The notes beneath the pieces were generated by a model that saw nothing but the letters and a program-made list of their open reading frames with translations, searched no databases and was not told where the DNA came from. The translations under genes and the position numbers were made by a program. Shown here piece after piece: positions 24,257 to 32,661 of a stretch of 64,000 bases of DNA (positions are counted from its first letter, which is position 1; every line of letters begins with the position of its first letter). The DNA is taken from the NCBI RefSeq assembly GCF_021026295.1, contig NZ_JAJNDA010000004.1, positions 248,001 through 312,000 on the forward strand, written 5' to 3'. This stretch comes from Actinomycetospora soli. GTDB lineage: Bacteria > Actinomycetota > Actinomycetes > Mycobacteriales > Pseudonocardiaceae.

Positions 24257-25681
24257 TCACACGGACGCGTACGAGACCGCGGCGCCGGTGCCCGGGTCGG
24301 TCGCGGCCCGCGGACGGCGCATGTAGACGAGGTAGGTGACGGCGAAGCAGACGGCGTAGAAGGCGAGGAACGCCCAGAACGCGGGCACGCCGCTCTGCAC
24401 GGTGAGGAACGACTGGCGGAAGGCCAGGTTGATCAGCAGCCCGCCGAAGGCGCCGATCGCGCCCGCGATGCCGATCACCGCGCCCGAGACCCGCCGGGCC
24501 CACAGCAGCGCCGCGTCCGTGTCGGACGACGAGGACGAGGACGCGGACGCGAGGGCCTTCGTCCGGAAGATCGCCGGGATCATCTTGTAGACCGAGCCGT
24601 TGCCGATGCCCGAGGTGATGAACAGCAGCGTGAAGCCGACGACGAACAGCGCGAGCGACTGCTGCCCCGAGGCGACGATGCACACCAGGGTGGCGACGGC
24701 CATCGCGACGAAGTTCCAGAAGGTCACCCGCACGCCGCCGACGCGGTCGGAGAGCCGGCCGCCGACGGGGCGGATCAGGGAGCCGAGCAGCGGGCCGATG
24801 AAGGTGAGGGCGGCCGCCTGGAGCGGGGTGCGGCCGAACTGGTTCTGCAGCACGAGCCCGAACGCGAAGCTGTAGCCGATGAACGAGCCGAAGGTGCCGA
24901 TGTAGAGGAAGGAGATCACCCAGGTCTGGGCCTGGGTCGTCGCCTCCCTGAGCGCGCCGGTGTCGTTGCGGACCGAGCTCAGGTTGTCCATGAACAGCGC
25001 CGAGCACAGGGTCGCGAGGACGATCAGCGGGATGTAGATCCCGAGCAGGACGCGGATGCCGGTGACGCCGCCGCCCGCCGTGGCGAGGACGAGCAGGCCG
25101 AGCAGCTGGATCACCGCGACACCGAGGTTGCCGCCGCCCGCGTTGAGGCCGAGCGCCCAGCCCTTGTGCCGGTCGGGGAAGAAGGCGTTGATGTTCGTCA
25201 TCGACGAGGCGAAGTTGCCGCCGCCGACGCCCGCGATCGCGGCGAGCACCATGAGCGTCGTGTAGCTGACGCCGGGCTGGACGACGAACGCGGCGAGGAT
25301 CGTCGGGACCAGCAGCAGGGCCGCCGCGATGATCGACCAGTTCCGGCCGCCGAACACGGCCACGGCCATCGTGTAGGGCAGCCGCAGGAACGAGCCGACC
25401 AGGGTCGGCATCGCGACCAGGAAGAACTTGCCGGCGACGTCGAGCCCGAAGGCCTCGTTCGGCATGAACAGCACCACGACCGACCACAGGGTCCAGATCG
25501 AGAACCCGATGTGCTCGGAGAACACCGAGAACCACAGGTTGCGGTTCGCGACCCGCCGGCCGCCGCCCTGCCAGAACGCCTCGTCCTCGGGCCGCCAGTC
25601 GTCGATCCACCGGCCCCTGATCGACCCCTCGGACCTCGCGGACGGAGCATCCCCCGTCGCTGCGCTCGCCCCAGCCGTCAT
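24257..25681 (-). CDS. narK: Nitrate/nitrite transporter, NarK type (MFS)
   Basis: A 474-residue major-facilitator protein with about 12 hydrophobic segments. The nitrate-signature regions are AGVGGGNFASSMTNINAFFP and GIGNGSVYKMIPAIF, and both Gly-rich motifs typical of NarK/NrtP are visible. It should import nitrate or exchange nitrite across the inner membrane. A Ser-rich loop (ASASSSSSSDTDAALL) lies before the last helices. It is the first gene of the operon, 28 bp upstream of nirB, with its promoter somewhere in 25682-25821. No assimilatory nitrate reductase is in the window. Confidence 0.9.
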   Translation of the reverse strand: MTAGASAATGDAPSARSEGSIRGRWIDDWRPEDEAFWQGGGRRVANRNLWFSVFSEHIGFSIWTLWSVVVLFMPNEAFGLDVAGKFFLVAMPTLVGSFLRLPYTMAVAVFGGRNWSIIAAALLLVPTILAAFVVQPGVSYTTLMVLAAIAGVGGGNFASSMTNINAFFPDRHKGWALGLNAGGGNLGVAVIQLLGLLVLATAGGGVTGIRVLLGIYIPLIVLATLCSALFMDNLSSVRNDTGALREATTQAQTWVISFLYIGTFGSFIGYSFAFGLVLQNQFGRTPLQAAALTFIGPLLGSLIRPVGGRLSDRVGGVRVTFWNFVAMAVATLVCIVASGQQSLALFVVGFTLLFITSGIGNGSVYKMIPAIFRTKALASASSSSSSDTDAALLWARRVSGAVIGIAGAIGAFGGLLINLAFRQSFLTVQSGVPAFWAFLAFYAVCFAVTYLVYMRRPRAATDPGTGAAVSYASV

Positions 25682-25821
25682 CTCGTCCGCCCTCCGCCTC
25701 GCCGGGGGGCGCCCACCGGGGCGCCCCGTCTCGGCGGCGACGCTAGGAATCGGTCGTTACGCGGGAATGACGACGTGTGTCCGGGGAACGACGGAAGGAG
25801 AGCCGCCCGTCACGCGTGGGC

Positions 25822-26691
25822 TCAGAGCAGTTCGGTGATCACGCGCGCGGCGTGCTCGAGCCCCCGCAGCGACTCCTTGGTGCACGCCGGGTGCTGGGCG
25901 TGCACGGCGAGCCGGAAGAGCAGGCCGTGCAGCAGCATCTGCGGCCACTGGTCCAGGTGCGACCAGCGCGTCACGATCCCCGCGTCGGCCCCGCCCCAGG
26001 CGAGCGCGTCGACGACGACCACGGCCGCCGCCCACTCCACCGGCCGCCAGAACGGCACGAGGTCCAGGACGGCGGGCGGGGTCTGGTCCTCGCCGGCCCC
26101 GGGCCCCTCGAAGAGCACGGTGCCGAAGAGGTCGCCGTGCACGAGCTGCAACGGCAGCGTCGTCGACACCCGGCGGCGCACGAGCTCGGCGAACAGGTCG
26201 CCGCCGGTCTCGGGGTCGAGCGGGACGGTGCGCTCGCCGAACGCGGCGCGGTCGGCGCGGGCGAGGATGTCGTCGCGGTCGTCGACCAGGCGCGGGCGGG
26301 ACAGCCGGGCGGTGGCGCGGTGCAGGCGCAGCGACACGGCGACGACGTCGTCGTGGCGCGGCCGGACCTCCCCCGCGACGTCGTGGCAGGCCGACCAGCC
26401 CGAGACCACGCGGCGGCCGTCGGAGGCCCGGACGGGCCGGGCGAGGCGGATGCCGTCGACCCCGCCGGCAGCGAGCTCCTCCAGGGTCGCGGCCGACCAC
26501 GCGGCGAGCACGGTGTCCGAGACGGGGCGCAGCAGCACGCCGTCGCAGCTCCACGCCGGCCCGGGCAGGTGCGGCCGCGGGCGGGGCACGGAGTCCCGCA
26601 CACCGAAGGCGGTCCGGACGTGCAGCGGGGGCCCCTCGGGCTCCCCGGCCGCCGACGCCCCCTGCGACGAGCCCTGAGCCACCGCGGTCAT
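25822..26691 (-). CDS. TIGR02569-family actinobacterial protein
   Basis: A 289-residue protein of the actinobacterial TIGR02569 group. The pattern FGVRDSVPRP, LPGPAWSCDGVLLRPV at the N-terminus and LVHGDLFGTVLF, AVLDLVPFWRPVEWA further on recalls an aminoglycoside-phosphotransferase/kinase-like fold, with HGDL and LDL in place of the catalytic and metal motifs. Function is unknown. It starts at ATG 26691 and stands alone between narK and menC on the same strand. Confidence 0.8.
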   Translation of the reverse strand: MTAVAQGSSQGASAAGEPEGPPLHVRTAFGVRDSVPRPRPHLPGPAWSCDGVLLRPVSDTVLAAWSAATLEELAAGGVDGIRLARPVRASDGRRVVSGWSACHDVAGEVRPRHDDVVAVSLRLHRATARLSRPRLVDDRDDILARADRAAFGERTVPLDPETGGDLFAELVRRRVSTTLPLQLVHGDLFGTVLFEGPGAGEDQTPPAVLDLVPFWRPVEWAAAVVVVDALAWGGADAGIVTRWSHLDQWPQMLLHGLLFRLAVHAQHPACTKESLRGLEHAARVITELL

Positions 26692-26813
26692 CGTTCCCCC
26701 GTCGCCGAGAAGGCCCTGCCCGTCACGCTCCGCACGCTATACCCGACACGGGTCGAGTCAGGGGCACAGGCCCCGGCGTGTCCGTCCCCGCCGGTCGGCC
26801 CGGGGTTCGGCGC

Positions 26814-27803
26814 TCAGCGGTCGTCGACCAGGCGTAGCACCCGGCTCACCCGGTCGAGCCACCACGTGGCCCGGTCCGGGGACATCCCCCCGTTCCCGAC
26901 GTCGGGTCGGGGCGCCTCGCGCAGGACCGGCAGGGATCCGGCCCCGGGCACCAGGGACGCCGCGACCGTGTCCTGCGCGAGCAGGCTCGTCGTCCCCAGC
27001 CCGCAGGCGTACGGCAGGTCGGGCAGCGCGCCCGCCAGCGCGAGCCCCGCGGCGAGCCCGACCGAGCTCTCCACCGCCGACGACACCACGCACGGCAGCC
27101 CGATCGCCTCCGCGATCCGCAGCGCCGCCGCGACCCCGCCCAGCGGCGCGACCTTGACCACGGCGACGTCCGCCGCCTCCGCCTCGACCACCCGCATCGG
27201 GTCGGACGCGCGCCGGATCGACTCGTCGGCCGCGACGGGCACGTCGACCCGCCGCCGGACGGCCGCCAGCTCCTCGACGGTCCGGCACGGCTGCTCGACG
27301 TACTCCAGCCCGCCCGCGGCCCGGTCCAGCGCGCGGATCGCGGCGACGGCCGCGTCCACCGACCACCCGCCGTTCGCGTCGACCCGCACCCGCCCCGCGG
27401 GTCCGAGGGCGGCGCGCACCGCCTCGACGCGCGCGAGGTCCTCGGCCGGGTCCTGCCCGGCCTCGGCGACCTTGACCTTCGCCGTCCCCGCCCCCGAGTC
27501 CGCGGCGATCCGGTGCGCCTGCTCCGGTCCGACGGCGGGCACGGTCGCGTTCACCGCGACGCGGTCGCGGAGCGGGGCCGGCCAGGCCGGTCCGAGGGCG
27601 GACTCCAGGGCGCACCGCAACCAGGGCCCGGCCTCGACGTCGTCGTACTCGACGAAGGGACAGAACTCGCCCCACCCGCCGTCGGGACCGGCCAGCAGCA
27701 GCGTCTCGCGGACCGTGATGCCCCGGAACCGCACGCGCATCGGCAGGGCCACCGGGTACGCGCGGAGCGCGACGCCGCCGACGGTGGTGACGAGATCGTC
27801 CAC
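26814..27803 (-). CDS. menC: o-Succinylbenzoate synthase
   Basis: A 329-residue enolase-superfamily enzyme making o-succinylbenzoate in menaquinone synthesis. Catalytic Lys sites are in TAKVKVAEAG and VVKVAPLGG, and metal ligands in RVDANGGWS, YVEQP and AADESIR. GTG 27803 aligns best with actinobacterial MenC (the N-terminus leads into PMRVRFRGITVRETLL); an in-frame ATG at 27833 sits in the palindrome shared with menE and is less likely. It diverges from menE. The C-terminus carries PRPDVGNGG, from a copy of the dispersed element at 26893-26910. Confidence 0.9.
   Translation of the reverse strand: MDDLVTTVGGVALRAYPVALPMRVRFRGITVRETLLLAGPDGGWGEFCPFVEYDDVEAGPWLRCALESALGPAWPAPLRDRVAVNATVPAVGPEQAHRIAADSGAGTAKVKVAEAGQDPAEDLARVEAVRAALGPAGRVRVDANGGWSVDAAVAAIRALDRAAGGLEYVEQPCRTVEELAAVRRRVDVPVAADESIRRASDPMRVVEAEAADVAVVKVAPLGGVAAALRIAEAIGLPCVVSSAVESSVGLAAGLALAGALPDLPYACGLGTTSLLAQDTVAASLVPGAGSLPVLREAPRPDVGNGGMSPDRATWWLDRVSRVLRLVDDR
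26893..26910. repeat. Copy of dispersed TTCCCGACGNCGGGTC element near the menC 3' end
   Basis: The bases ttcccgacgtcgggtcgg contain the perfect 12-bp palindrome CCCGACGTCGGG and encode RPDVGN on the minus strand. Confidence 0.65.
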
Positions 27804-27821
27804 CCGCCCCACGGTAGTCCC

Positions 27822-27834
27822 GATCATGATCATG
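27822..27834. promoter_or_regulatory. ATGATCAT palindrome between menC and menE
   Basis: The bases gatcatgatcatg contain overlapping perfect 10-bp palindromes (GATCATGATC, CATGATCATG) in the 59-bp divergent spacer. It is a candidate operator; no regulator is implied by sequence. Confidence 0.35.
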
Positions 27835-27862
27835 GGCGGCCCGACGGCCTACCGTGGTCGGC

Positions 27863-29044
27863 ATGGACCGCACCCGCCCCGTCGAGGTCGTCGCCACCGA
27901 CGGGTCCGCCGCGGCGGCCCGCGCCCTCGGCGAGCGCCTGGTGGCCGCGGTGTCCGGGCACGGCCCGGCGATCCTCCCGACCGGTCCCGACGACCCGCTC
28001 CCGCCCCGCCGGCTGACCGCTCCGGTCGCGCCCGGGGTCGCCGCCGTCGTGACGACCTCCGGGTCGACCGGCGTGCCCAAGGCCGTCCTGCTCAGCGGCA
28101 CCGCGCTCGCTGCCTCCGCGGTGTCGACGGCCGCCCGGCTCGGCGGCGAGGGCCGCTGGCTGCTCGCGCTGCCCGCCCACCACGTCGCGGGGGTGCAGGT
28201 GCTGCTGCGCTCGGCCCGCGCGGGCGTGCCGGCCGCGGTGATGGACCTGCGCGAGGGCTTCCGGCCGGACGCGTTCGCCGCGGCGGTGCGGGCCGCCGAC
28301 CCGGCGGTCTCGCGGCTCTCCCTGGTGCCCACCCAGCTGCGGCGGCTGCTCGACGACGCCGACCACGGGGGCGGCGCGGGCCTGGACGCGCTCCGCCGGT
28401 TCGGCGCCGTGCTGCTCGGCGGGGCGGCCGCCGAGGCCGCGCTGCTGGAACGGGCCCGGACGGCGGGCGTGCGGGTGGTCACGACCTACGGCATGAGCGA
28501 GACCTGCGGCGGCTGCGTGTACGACGGCGTGCCGCTGGACCGGGTCGGCGTCGAGATCGAGGACCCGGACCCGTCCGGCGCCGGACGGATCGTGCTCGGC
28601 GGCGCGACGGTGGCCGACGGCTACCAGGGGCTGGACGACCCCGCGTTCCTCCCCGGACGGCGCTTCCGGACGTCCGACCTCGGACGGGTGGACCCCGACG
28701 GCCGGCTGACGGTGCTCGGCCGCGCCGACGACGTCATCGTCACCGGCGGGGAGAAGGTGCCGCCGGCGGTCGTCGAGCAGGCGCTCCTCGCGGTCCCCGG
28801 GGTGCGCGAGGCCTGCGTGGTCGGGGTCCCGGACGCCGAGTGGGGCGCGCGGGTGGTCGCCGTCGTCACCGGGGCCGGCCTGGAGCCCGACCTCGTGCGC
28901 GGGGCCGTCGCCGACCGGCTCGGCCGCGCCGCGCCGCGCGACGTGCGGGTGCTCGAGGAGCTGCCGCTGCGCGGGATCGGCAAGCCCGACCGCGCCGCGG
29001 TGCGTGATCTCTTCCACCCGTCCGCGGGGGCAACACCGACGTAA
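27863..29044 (+). CDS. menE: o-Succinylbenzoate-CoA ligase
   Basis: A 393-residue adenylate-forming enzyme, short as usual for actinobacterial MenE. It shows the P-loop TTSGSTGVPKAV (about 64-75), LPAHHVAG, TYGMSETCGG, the hinge FRTSDLGRVDPDG and the C-terminal catalytic Lys in GIGKPDRAAV. It activates o-succinylbenzoate to its CoA ester for MenB. ATG 27863 is the second Met codon of the open frame; the first, a few codons earlier, has no better ribosome site. The regulator/reductase fusion gene follows after 15 bp. Confidence 0.9.
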   Translation: MDRTRPVEVVATDGSAAAARALGERLVAAVSGHGPAILPTGPDDPLPPRRLTAPVAPGVAAVVTTSGSTGVPKAVLLSGTALAASAVSTAARLGGEGRWLLALPAHHVAGVQVLLRSARAGVPAAVMDLREGFRPDAFAAAVRAADPAVSRLSLVPTQLRRLLDDADHGGGAGLDALRRFGAVLLGGAAAEAALLERARTAGVRVVTTYGMSETCGGCVYDGVPLDRVGVEIEDPDPSGAGRIVLGGATVADGYQGLDDPAFLPGRRFRTSDLGRVDPDGRLTVLGRADDVIVTGGEKVPPAVVEQALLAVPGVREACVVGVPDAEWGARVVAVVTGAGLEPDLVRGAVADRLGRAAPRDVRVLEELPLRGIGKPDRAAVRDLFHPSAGATPT

Positions 29045-29059
29045 CGGCGGGGTGGTGCC

Positions 29060-31525
29060 ATGGTCGGCGTGCACCTGCTCGTGCTGACCGGGGCGGCCAC
29101 GGTGGACGAGCTGCTGCCCGGCCTCGCACTGCTCCCCGACCACCGGGTGACCCTCGGCGCGCTCACCGCGGCCGACGCGGTGACCTCGGCGGTCGACGTC
29201 GACCTCGTCGTCCTCGACGCCCGCACCCGCCCGTTCGCGGCCGCCGGACTCGCCGCCGCGGTCGACGCCGTGCGCCCGGGCCTCCCCGTGGCGGTCGTCG
29301 TCGGGCCGGACGCGGCCTTCCCGGTGGAGGACGCGGCGCCGGTCGACGCCCTGCTGCTGCCCGACGCGTCCCCGGCCGAGGTCGCGGCGCGCCTGCGTCT
29401 GGCCGCCCGACCGGTGCCGCCCGCCCCGCGCGCCCGCCGCGGCCGGCGTGCGGACCTGCCCCCGCCCGGCGCGCTCGTGGTGGACGAGCTGGTCGTCGAC
29501 ACGGTCGCCTTCCAGGCCTGGTTCGCGGGCCGCCCGCTCCCGCTCGCCCGCCGGGAGCTGCAACTGCTCGCCGCCCTCGCCGCGCGGCCCGGGCGCCCGC
29601 TGACCCGGGCCGCCCTGCTGCACCTCGTCTGGGGTCCGGGCCACACCGGCAGCGCCCGGACCGTCGACGTCCACGTCCGGGCCCTGCGCCGCGCCCTGGG
29701 GCCCGGCCGCGACCTGATCCGCACCCTGCACGGCACCGGTTACGCGCTCCACCCGACCGGTGCCCCCGCTCGAGCCCGCACCGCGCCGCCCCCGCGGACG
29801 GCCGCGCCGCTGCGCCCGGAGGAGGCACTCACGGCCCCGTCCGCGCCGGGCCGCCCGGGCGGGCGGGACGCGCCGGGCGACGTCGTCGCGAGCAAGCGCG
29901 CCGGGCTGCCCCTCGACCCCGACGCCGTGACCGCGGGCCGGCTCGGCGCCCTCGAGCGGTACAGCCTCAAGACGCTCGGGGCCTGCTCGGAGCGCGACGA
30001 CGGGCGGTTCCTGCTGCGCGCCCGGACCCGGGGACGCCTGCCGATCGCCGCCGCCCGCGCGCTCGCCGCCCTCCTGCGCGAGCGCGACCTCGGCCCCGTG
30101 CACCTGACCACCCGCCAGCAGCTCGAGCTGCACGGCGTGCCGGCGGCACGGGTCGTCGACACCCTCGACGCCTTGCACGCGGCGGGCCTGGACACGACGG
30201 CGACCTGCGGCCACACCGTGCGCGGGGTGACGAGCTGCCCGGACGCGGCCGTCTCCGCGGAGGAGCCGTTCGACGGCACCGCCGACGCAGAGCTGCTGAC
30301 CGATTCGCTGCTGCGGCTCGGTCCGGAGCTGAACACGCGCCTGCCGCAACGGTTCACGGTGGGGCTCGGCGGCTGCCCCGGATGTCGCGCCCAGGCCAAG
30401 GTCTCCGACGTCGGGCTCGTGTCGGTCCTCGACGGGGCAGGCCGTCCCGGCTACGAGCTGTGGGTCGGCGGCGGGCTCGGCCGGTCGCGCCCGACGCTCG
30501 CGACCCGGCTCACCGGGTTCGTGGCCCGCGCCGACCTGCTCCCGGCGGTGCACGCCGTGCTCGCCGTGTTCCTCGCGCACGGCGCGTTCGAGACCCCGAA
30601 CCGCGCCCGCCTCAAGTTCCTGGTGGCCCGGCTCGGTGTCGACCGCTTCCGGGCCCTGGTCGCCGAGGCGGAGGCCGAGCTGCGCGACCGCCCCTGGCCG
30701 GCCCCACCACCGGTCGACGTGCGCGCCCCGGGCGTCCCCGACGGACCGGCCCCGCGCCACGGGTGGGGCGACGACGTGCGCCCGCAGCGCACGCCGGGCC
30801 TCGCCACCGTCACGGTCACCGTCCCGTTCGGCACCCTCGGCGCGGACGCGCTCGACGTGCTCGCCGACCTCGCGCCCGGCCCGCTCCGGCTGACCCGCGA
30901 GCAGAACGTCGTGGTACACGACGTGCCCGTCGCCGACGTCGAGGCGCTCGCCGCGCGGGTGGCGGCCGTCGGGCTGGCCGTCCACACCGACCGCCCCGCC
31001 CGCGACGTCCGGGCCTGCGTGGGCACCGCGTCCTGCGCGCTCGCCATCACACCGACCCGCGACCTCGCCCGGGCCCTCTGGCACCTGCCGGCCCTGCGCC
31101 GGAACTCGGGCGTGGCCGTCAGCGTCTCCGGGTGCCCCGCCTCGTGCGCCCGCCACCAGGCGGCGGACCTCGGGCTGGCCGGGAACCTCGTGTCGCTGCG
31201 CGGGCGCCGCGTCCCGGGCTACCGGGTGCACCTCGGCGGGGACCTCGGGCGCGACCGGCTGGGCACGGTGCTCGGCCGGGTCGCCGCCGGGCAGGTCACC
31301 ACGCTCGTCGACCAGGTCGTGCGTACCTGGGAGGAGCTGCGGGTCGGGCACGAGTCGCTGGCCGACAGTGTCGACCGGACCGGGACGGAGCCGTTCGTCT
31401 CCGGGCTGCGGGGCCTGCCCGGGCTGGCCTGGGAGCCCGGCGACGACGAGTGCGCGGACCGTGTCCCGCCGCGGGCCGGGGTCGGTTCCCACGGTGGTCC
31501 GCGACCGGCATCCTCGGAGGTATGA
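29060..31525 (+). CDS. GlnR-like regulator fused to ferredoxin-type nitrite/sulfite reductase
   Basis: One uninterrupted 821-codon frame. Residues 1-120 resemble the atypical receiver of GlnR (HLLVLTGAATVDELLPGLALLP; D53 in VVLDART; VDALLLPDASPAEVAARLRLA) and lack the usual acidic pair. Residues about 140-235 form an OmpR-type winged helix (LARRELQLLAALAARPGRPLTRAALL, then RTVDVHVRALRRALG and HGTGYALHP). A Pro/Ala-rich linker (236-270) leads to a full nitrite/sulfite reductase (about 275-760) with LTTRQQLELHG, CGHTVRGVTSC and RLKFLVARLGVDRFR. Its sirohaem/4Fe-4S ligands are C653 and C659 (CVGTASC) and C692 and C696 (CPASC). It could be a sirohaem-based sensor-regulator or a self-regulating enzyme. 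It lies 15 bp after menE and overlaps the next gene. Confidence 0.88.
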   Translation: MVGVHLLVLTGAATVDELLPGLALLPDHRVTLGALTAADAVTSAVDVDLVVLDARTRPFAAAGLAAAVDAVRPGLPVAVVVGPDAAFPVEDAAPVDALLLPDASPAEVAARLRLAARPVPPAPRARRGRRADLPPPGALVVDELVVDTVAFQAWFAGRPLPLARRELQLLAALAARPGRPLTRAALLHLVWGPGHTGSARTVDVHVRALRRALGPGRDLIRTLHGTGYALHPTGAPARARTAPPPRTAAPLRPEEALTAPSAPGRPGGRDAPGDVVASKRAGLPLDPDAVTAGRLGALERYSLKTLGACSERDDGRFLLRARTRGRLPIAAARALAALLRERDLGPVHLTTRQQLELHGVPAARVVDTLDALHAAGLDTTATCGHTVRGVTSCPDAAVSAEEPFDGTADAELLTDSLLRLGPELNTRLPQRFTVGLGGCPGCRAQAKVSDVGLVSVLDGAGRPGYELWVGGGLGRSRPTLATRLTGFVARADLLPAVHAVLAVFLAHGAFETPNRARLKFLVARLGVDRFRALVAEAEAELRDRPWPAPPPVDVRAPGVPDGPAPRHGWGDDVRPQRTPGLATVTVTVPFGTLGADALDVLADLAPGPLRLTREQNVVVHDVPVADVEALAARVAAVGLAVHTDRPARDVRACVGTASCALAITPTRDLARALWHLPALRRNSGVAVSVSGCPASCARHQAADLGLAGNLVSLRGRRVPGYRVHLGGDLGRDRLGTVLGRVAAGQVTTLVDQVVRTWEELRVGHESLADSVDRTGTEPFVSGLRGLPGLAWEPGDDECADRVPPRAGVGSHGGPRPASSEV

Positions 31526-32661
31526 CCGGTCCGCGCGTCGCCGTCGTGGGCGCCGGGATCGGCGGCTCCACCGTGGCCCTCGCACTGGCCCGCCGCGGGG
31601 TCGACGTGACGGTGTTCGAGCGCCGGCCGGACGTGCCACGGGTCGGGTCGGGGCTCGGACTCGCCCGCAACGGCCGCCTGGTCCTCGAGGGCCTCGGCCT
31701 CGGCCCCGCGCTCGACCGCACCGGGGCCCCGATCACGTCGATGCGGCTGCTCGACGCCGCGGGGAGCGAGCGCGCGCACTACGACGTCGGGGCGCTGCTC
31801 GGCCTGCGCCGGGCCGACCTGCTGCGGATCGTCCTCGACGCCCTCCCGGCCGGCGCGCTCCACCACGGCCGCGAGTGCGCGGGGGTGGACGTCGGCGACG
31901 GGCCCCCGCTCGTCCGGTTCACCGACGGCACCACCGCGACCGCCGACGTGGTCGTCGCCGCCGACGGGCTGCACTCACGGGCGGCCGCCGCCGTCACCGC
32001 CCGCCCGGACCTGCAGCCGTCCGGGACCTCGGCGCTGCGCGGGTTCGTCGACGGGCACGGGCTGCCCGACGCGGTCCGCCACGGGCAGAACGCCTGGCTC
32101 GGCGCCGACCGCCACCTGCTCAGCTATCCGGTCGACCGCACGGGCACGCTGAACGTCGCCGCGTTCGTGCCGCGCCCGCCCGGCGACGCGGGCGACTGGT
32201 CGTCCCGGGTCGACCCCGACGACGTGCGCGCCGCGTTCGCCGGGTGGGACCCCGACGTCACCGCGCTCCTCGCCCGCGCCGACGAGGTCTACCGCTGGGA
32301 CCTCGCCGACCGGGAGCCGTTCGCCCCGTGGAGCCGCGCCGGCGTGGTGCTGCTCGGCGACGCCGCCCACCCGATGCTGCCGCACATGGGGCAGGGCGCG
32401 AACCAGGCGATCGAGGACGCCGCGGTGCTCGCGGCGCTGCTCGCCGACGCGCCCGACCGCTCCGACCGTGCCGACCTCGGCGCCCGGCTCGCCGCCTACG
32501 AACGCGAACGGGCGCCCCGCACCGCGCGCGTCCAGGACGGCTCCCGCCGCAACGGCCGGGCCTTCTCCGGCGGGTCGAGCTCGCCGGGCGGCGCCGACCT
32601 GTCGTGGGTCCACGGCTATGACGCCCCGGCCGCCGGGCTCGCGGCCGCCCGCCGGTCCTGA
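31522..32661 (+). CDS. FAD-dependent monooxygenase (PHBH-like)
   Basis: A 379-residue single-component flavin hydroxylase. It has the GAGIGGSTVALALARRG dinucleotide motif (residues about 9-25), a DG motif (VVAADGLHSRAA) and the GD motif (LLGDAAHPMLPHMGQGANQAIEDA). Such enzymes hydroxylate aromatic acids, phenols or polyketide-like substrates using NAD(P)H. GGAGGT precedes ATG 31522, which overlaps the TGA of the regulator/reductase fusion gene (ATGA), so the two are translationally coupled. The 3' end overlaps the convergent PepSY gene by 46 bp; the last 20 residues lie beyond the conserved fold. Confidence 0.88.
   Translation: MTGPRVAVVGAGIGGSTVALALARRGVDVTVFERRPDVPRVGSGLGLARNGRLVLEGLGLGPALDRTGAPITSMRLLDAAGSERAHYDVGALLGLRRADLLRIVLDALPAGALHHGRECAGVDVGDGPPLVRFTDGTTATADVVVAADGLHSRAAAAVTARPDLQPSGTSALRGFVDGHGLPDAVRHGQNAWLGADRHLLSYPVDRTGTLNVAAFVPRPPGDAGDWSSRVDPDDVRAAFAGWDPDVTALLARADEVYRWDLADREPFAPWSRAGVVLLGDAAHPMLPHMGQGANQAIEDAAVLAALLADAPDRSDRADLGARLAAYERERAPRTARVQDGSRRNGRAFSGGSSSPGGADLSWVHGYDAPAAGLAAARRS

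Noticed and set aside
25736-25775. Possible GlnR site upstream of narK (GTTAC-N6-ATGAC)
   Set aside because: Only one half matches the GTnAC-N6-GAAAC consensus; too weak to list as a feature although nitrogen control of narK is likely.
29060-31525. CobG (precorrin-3B synthase) instead of nitrite/sulfite reductase
   Set aside because: The reductase half is full length with LTTRQ, RLKFL and both Cys pairs in the NirA/Sir arrangement, and no cobalamin genes are near; CobG is usually shorter and more divergent.
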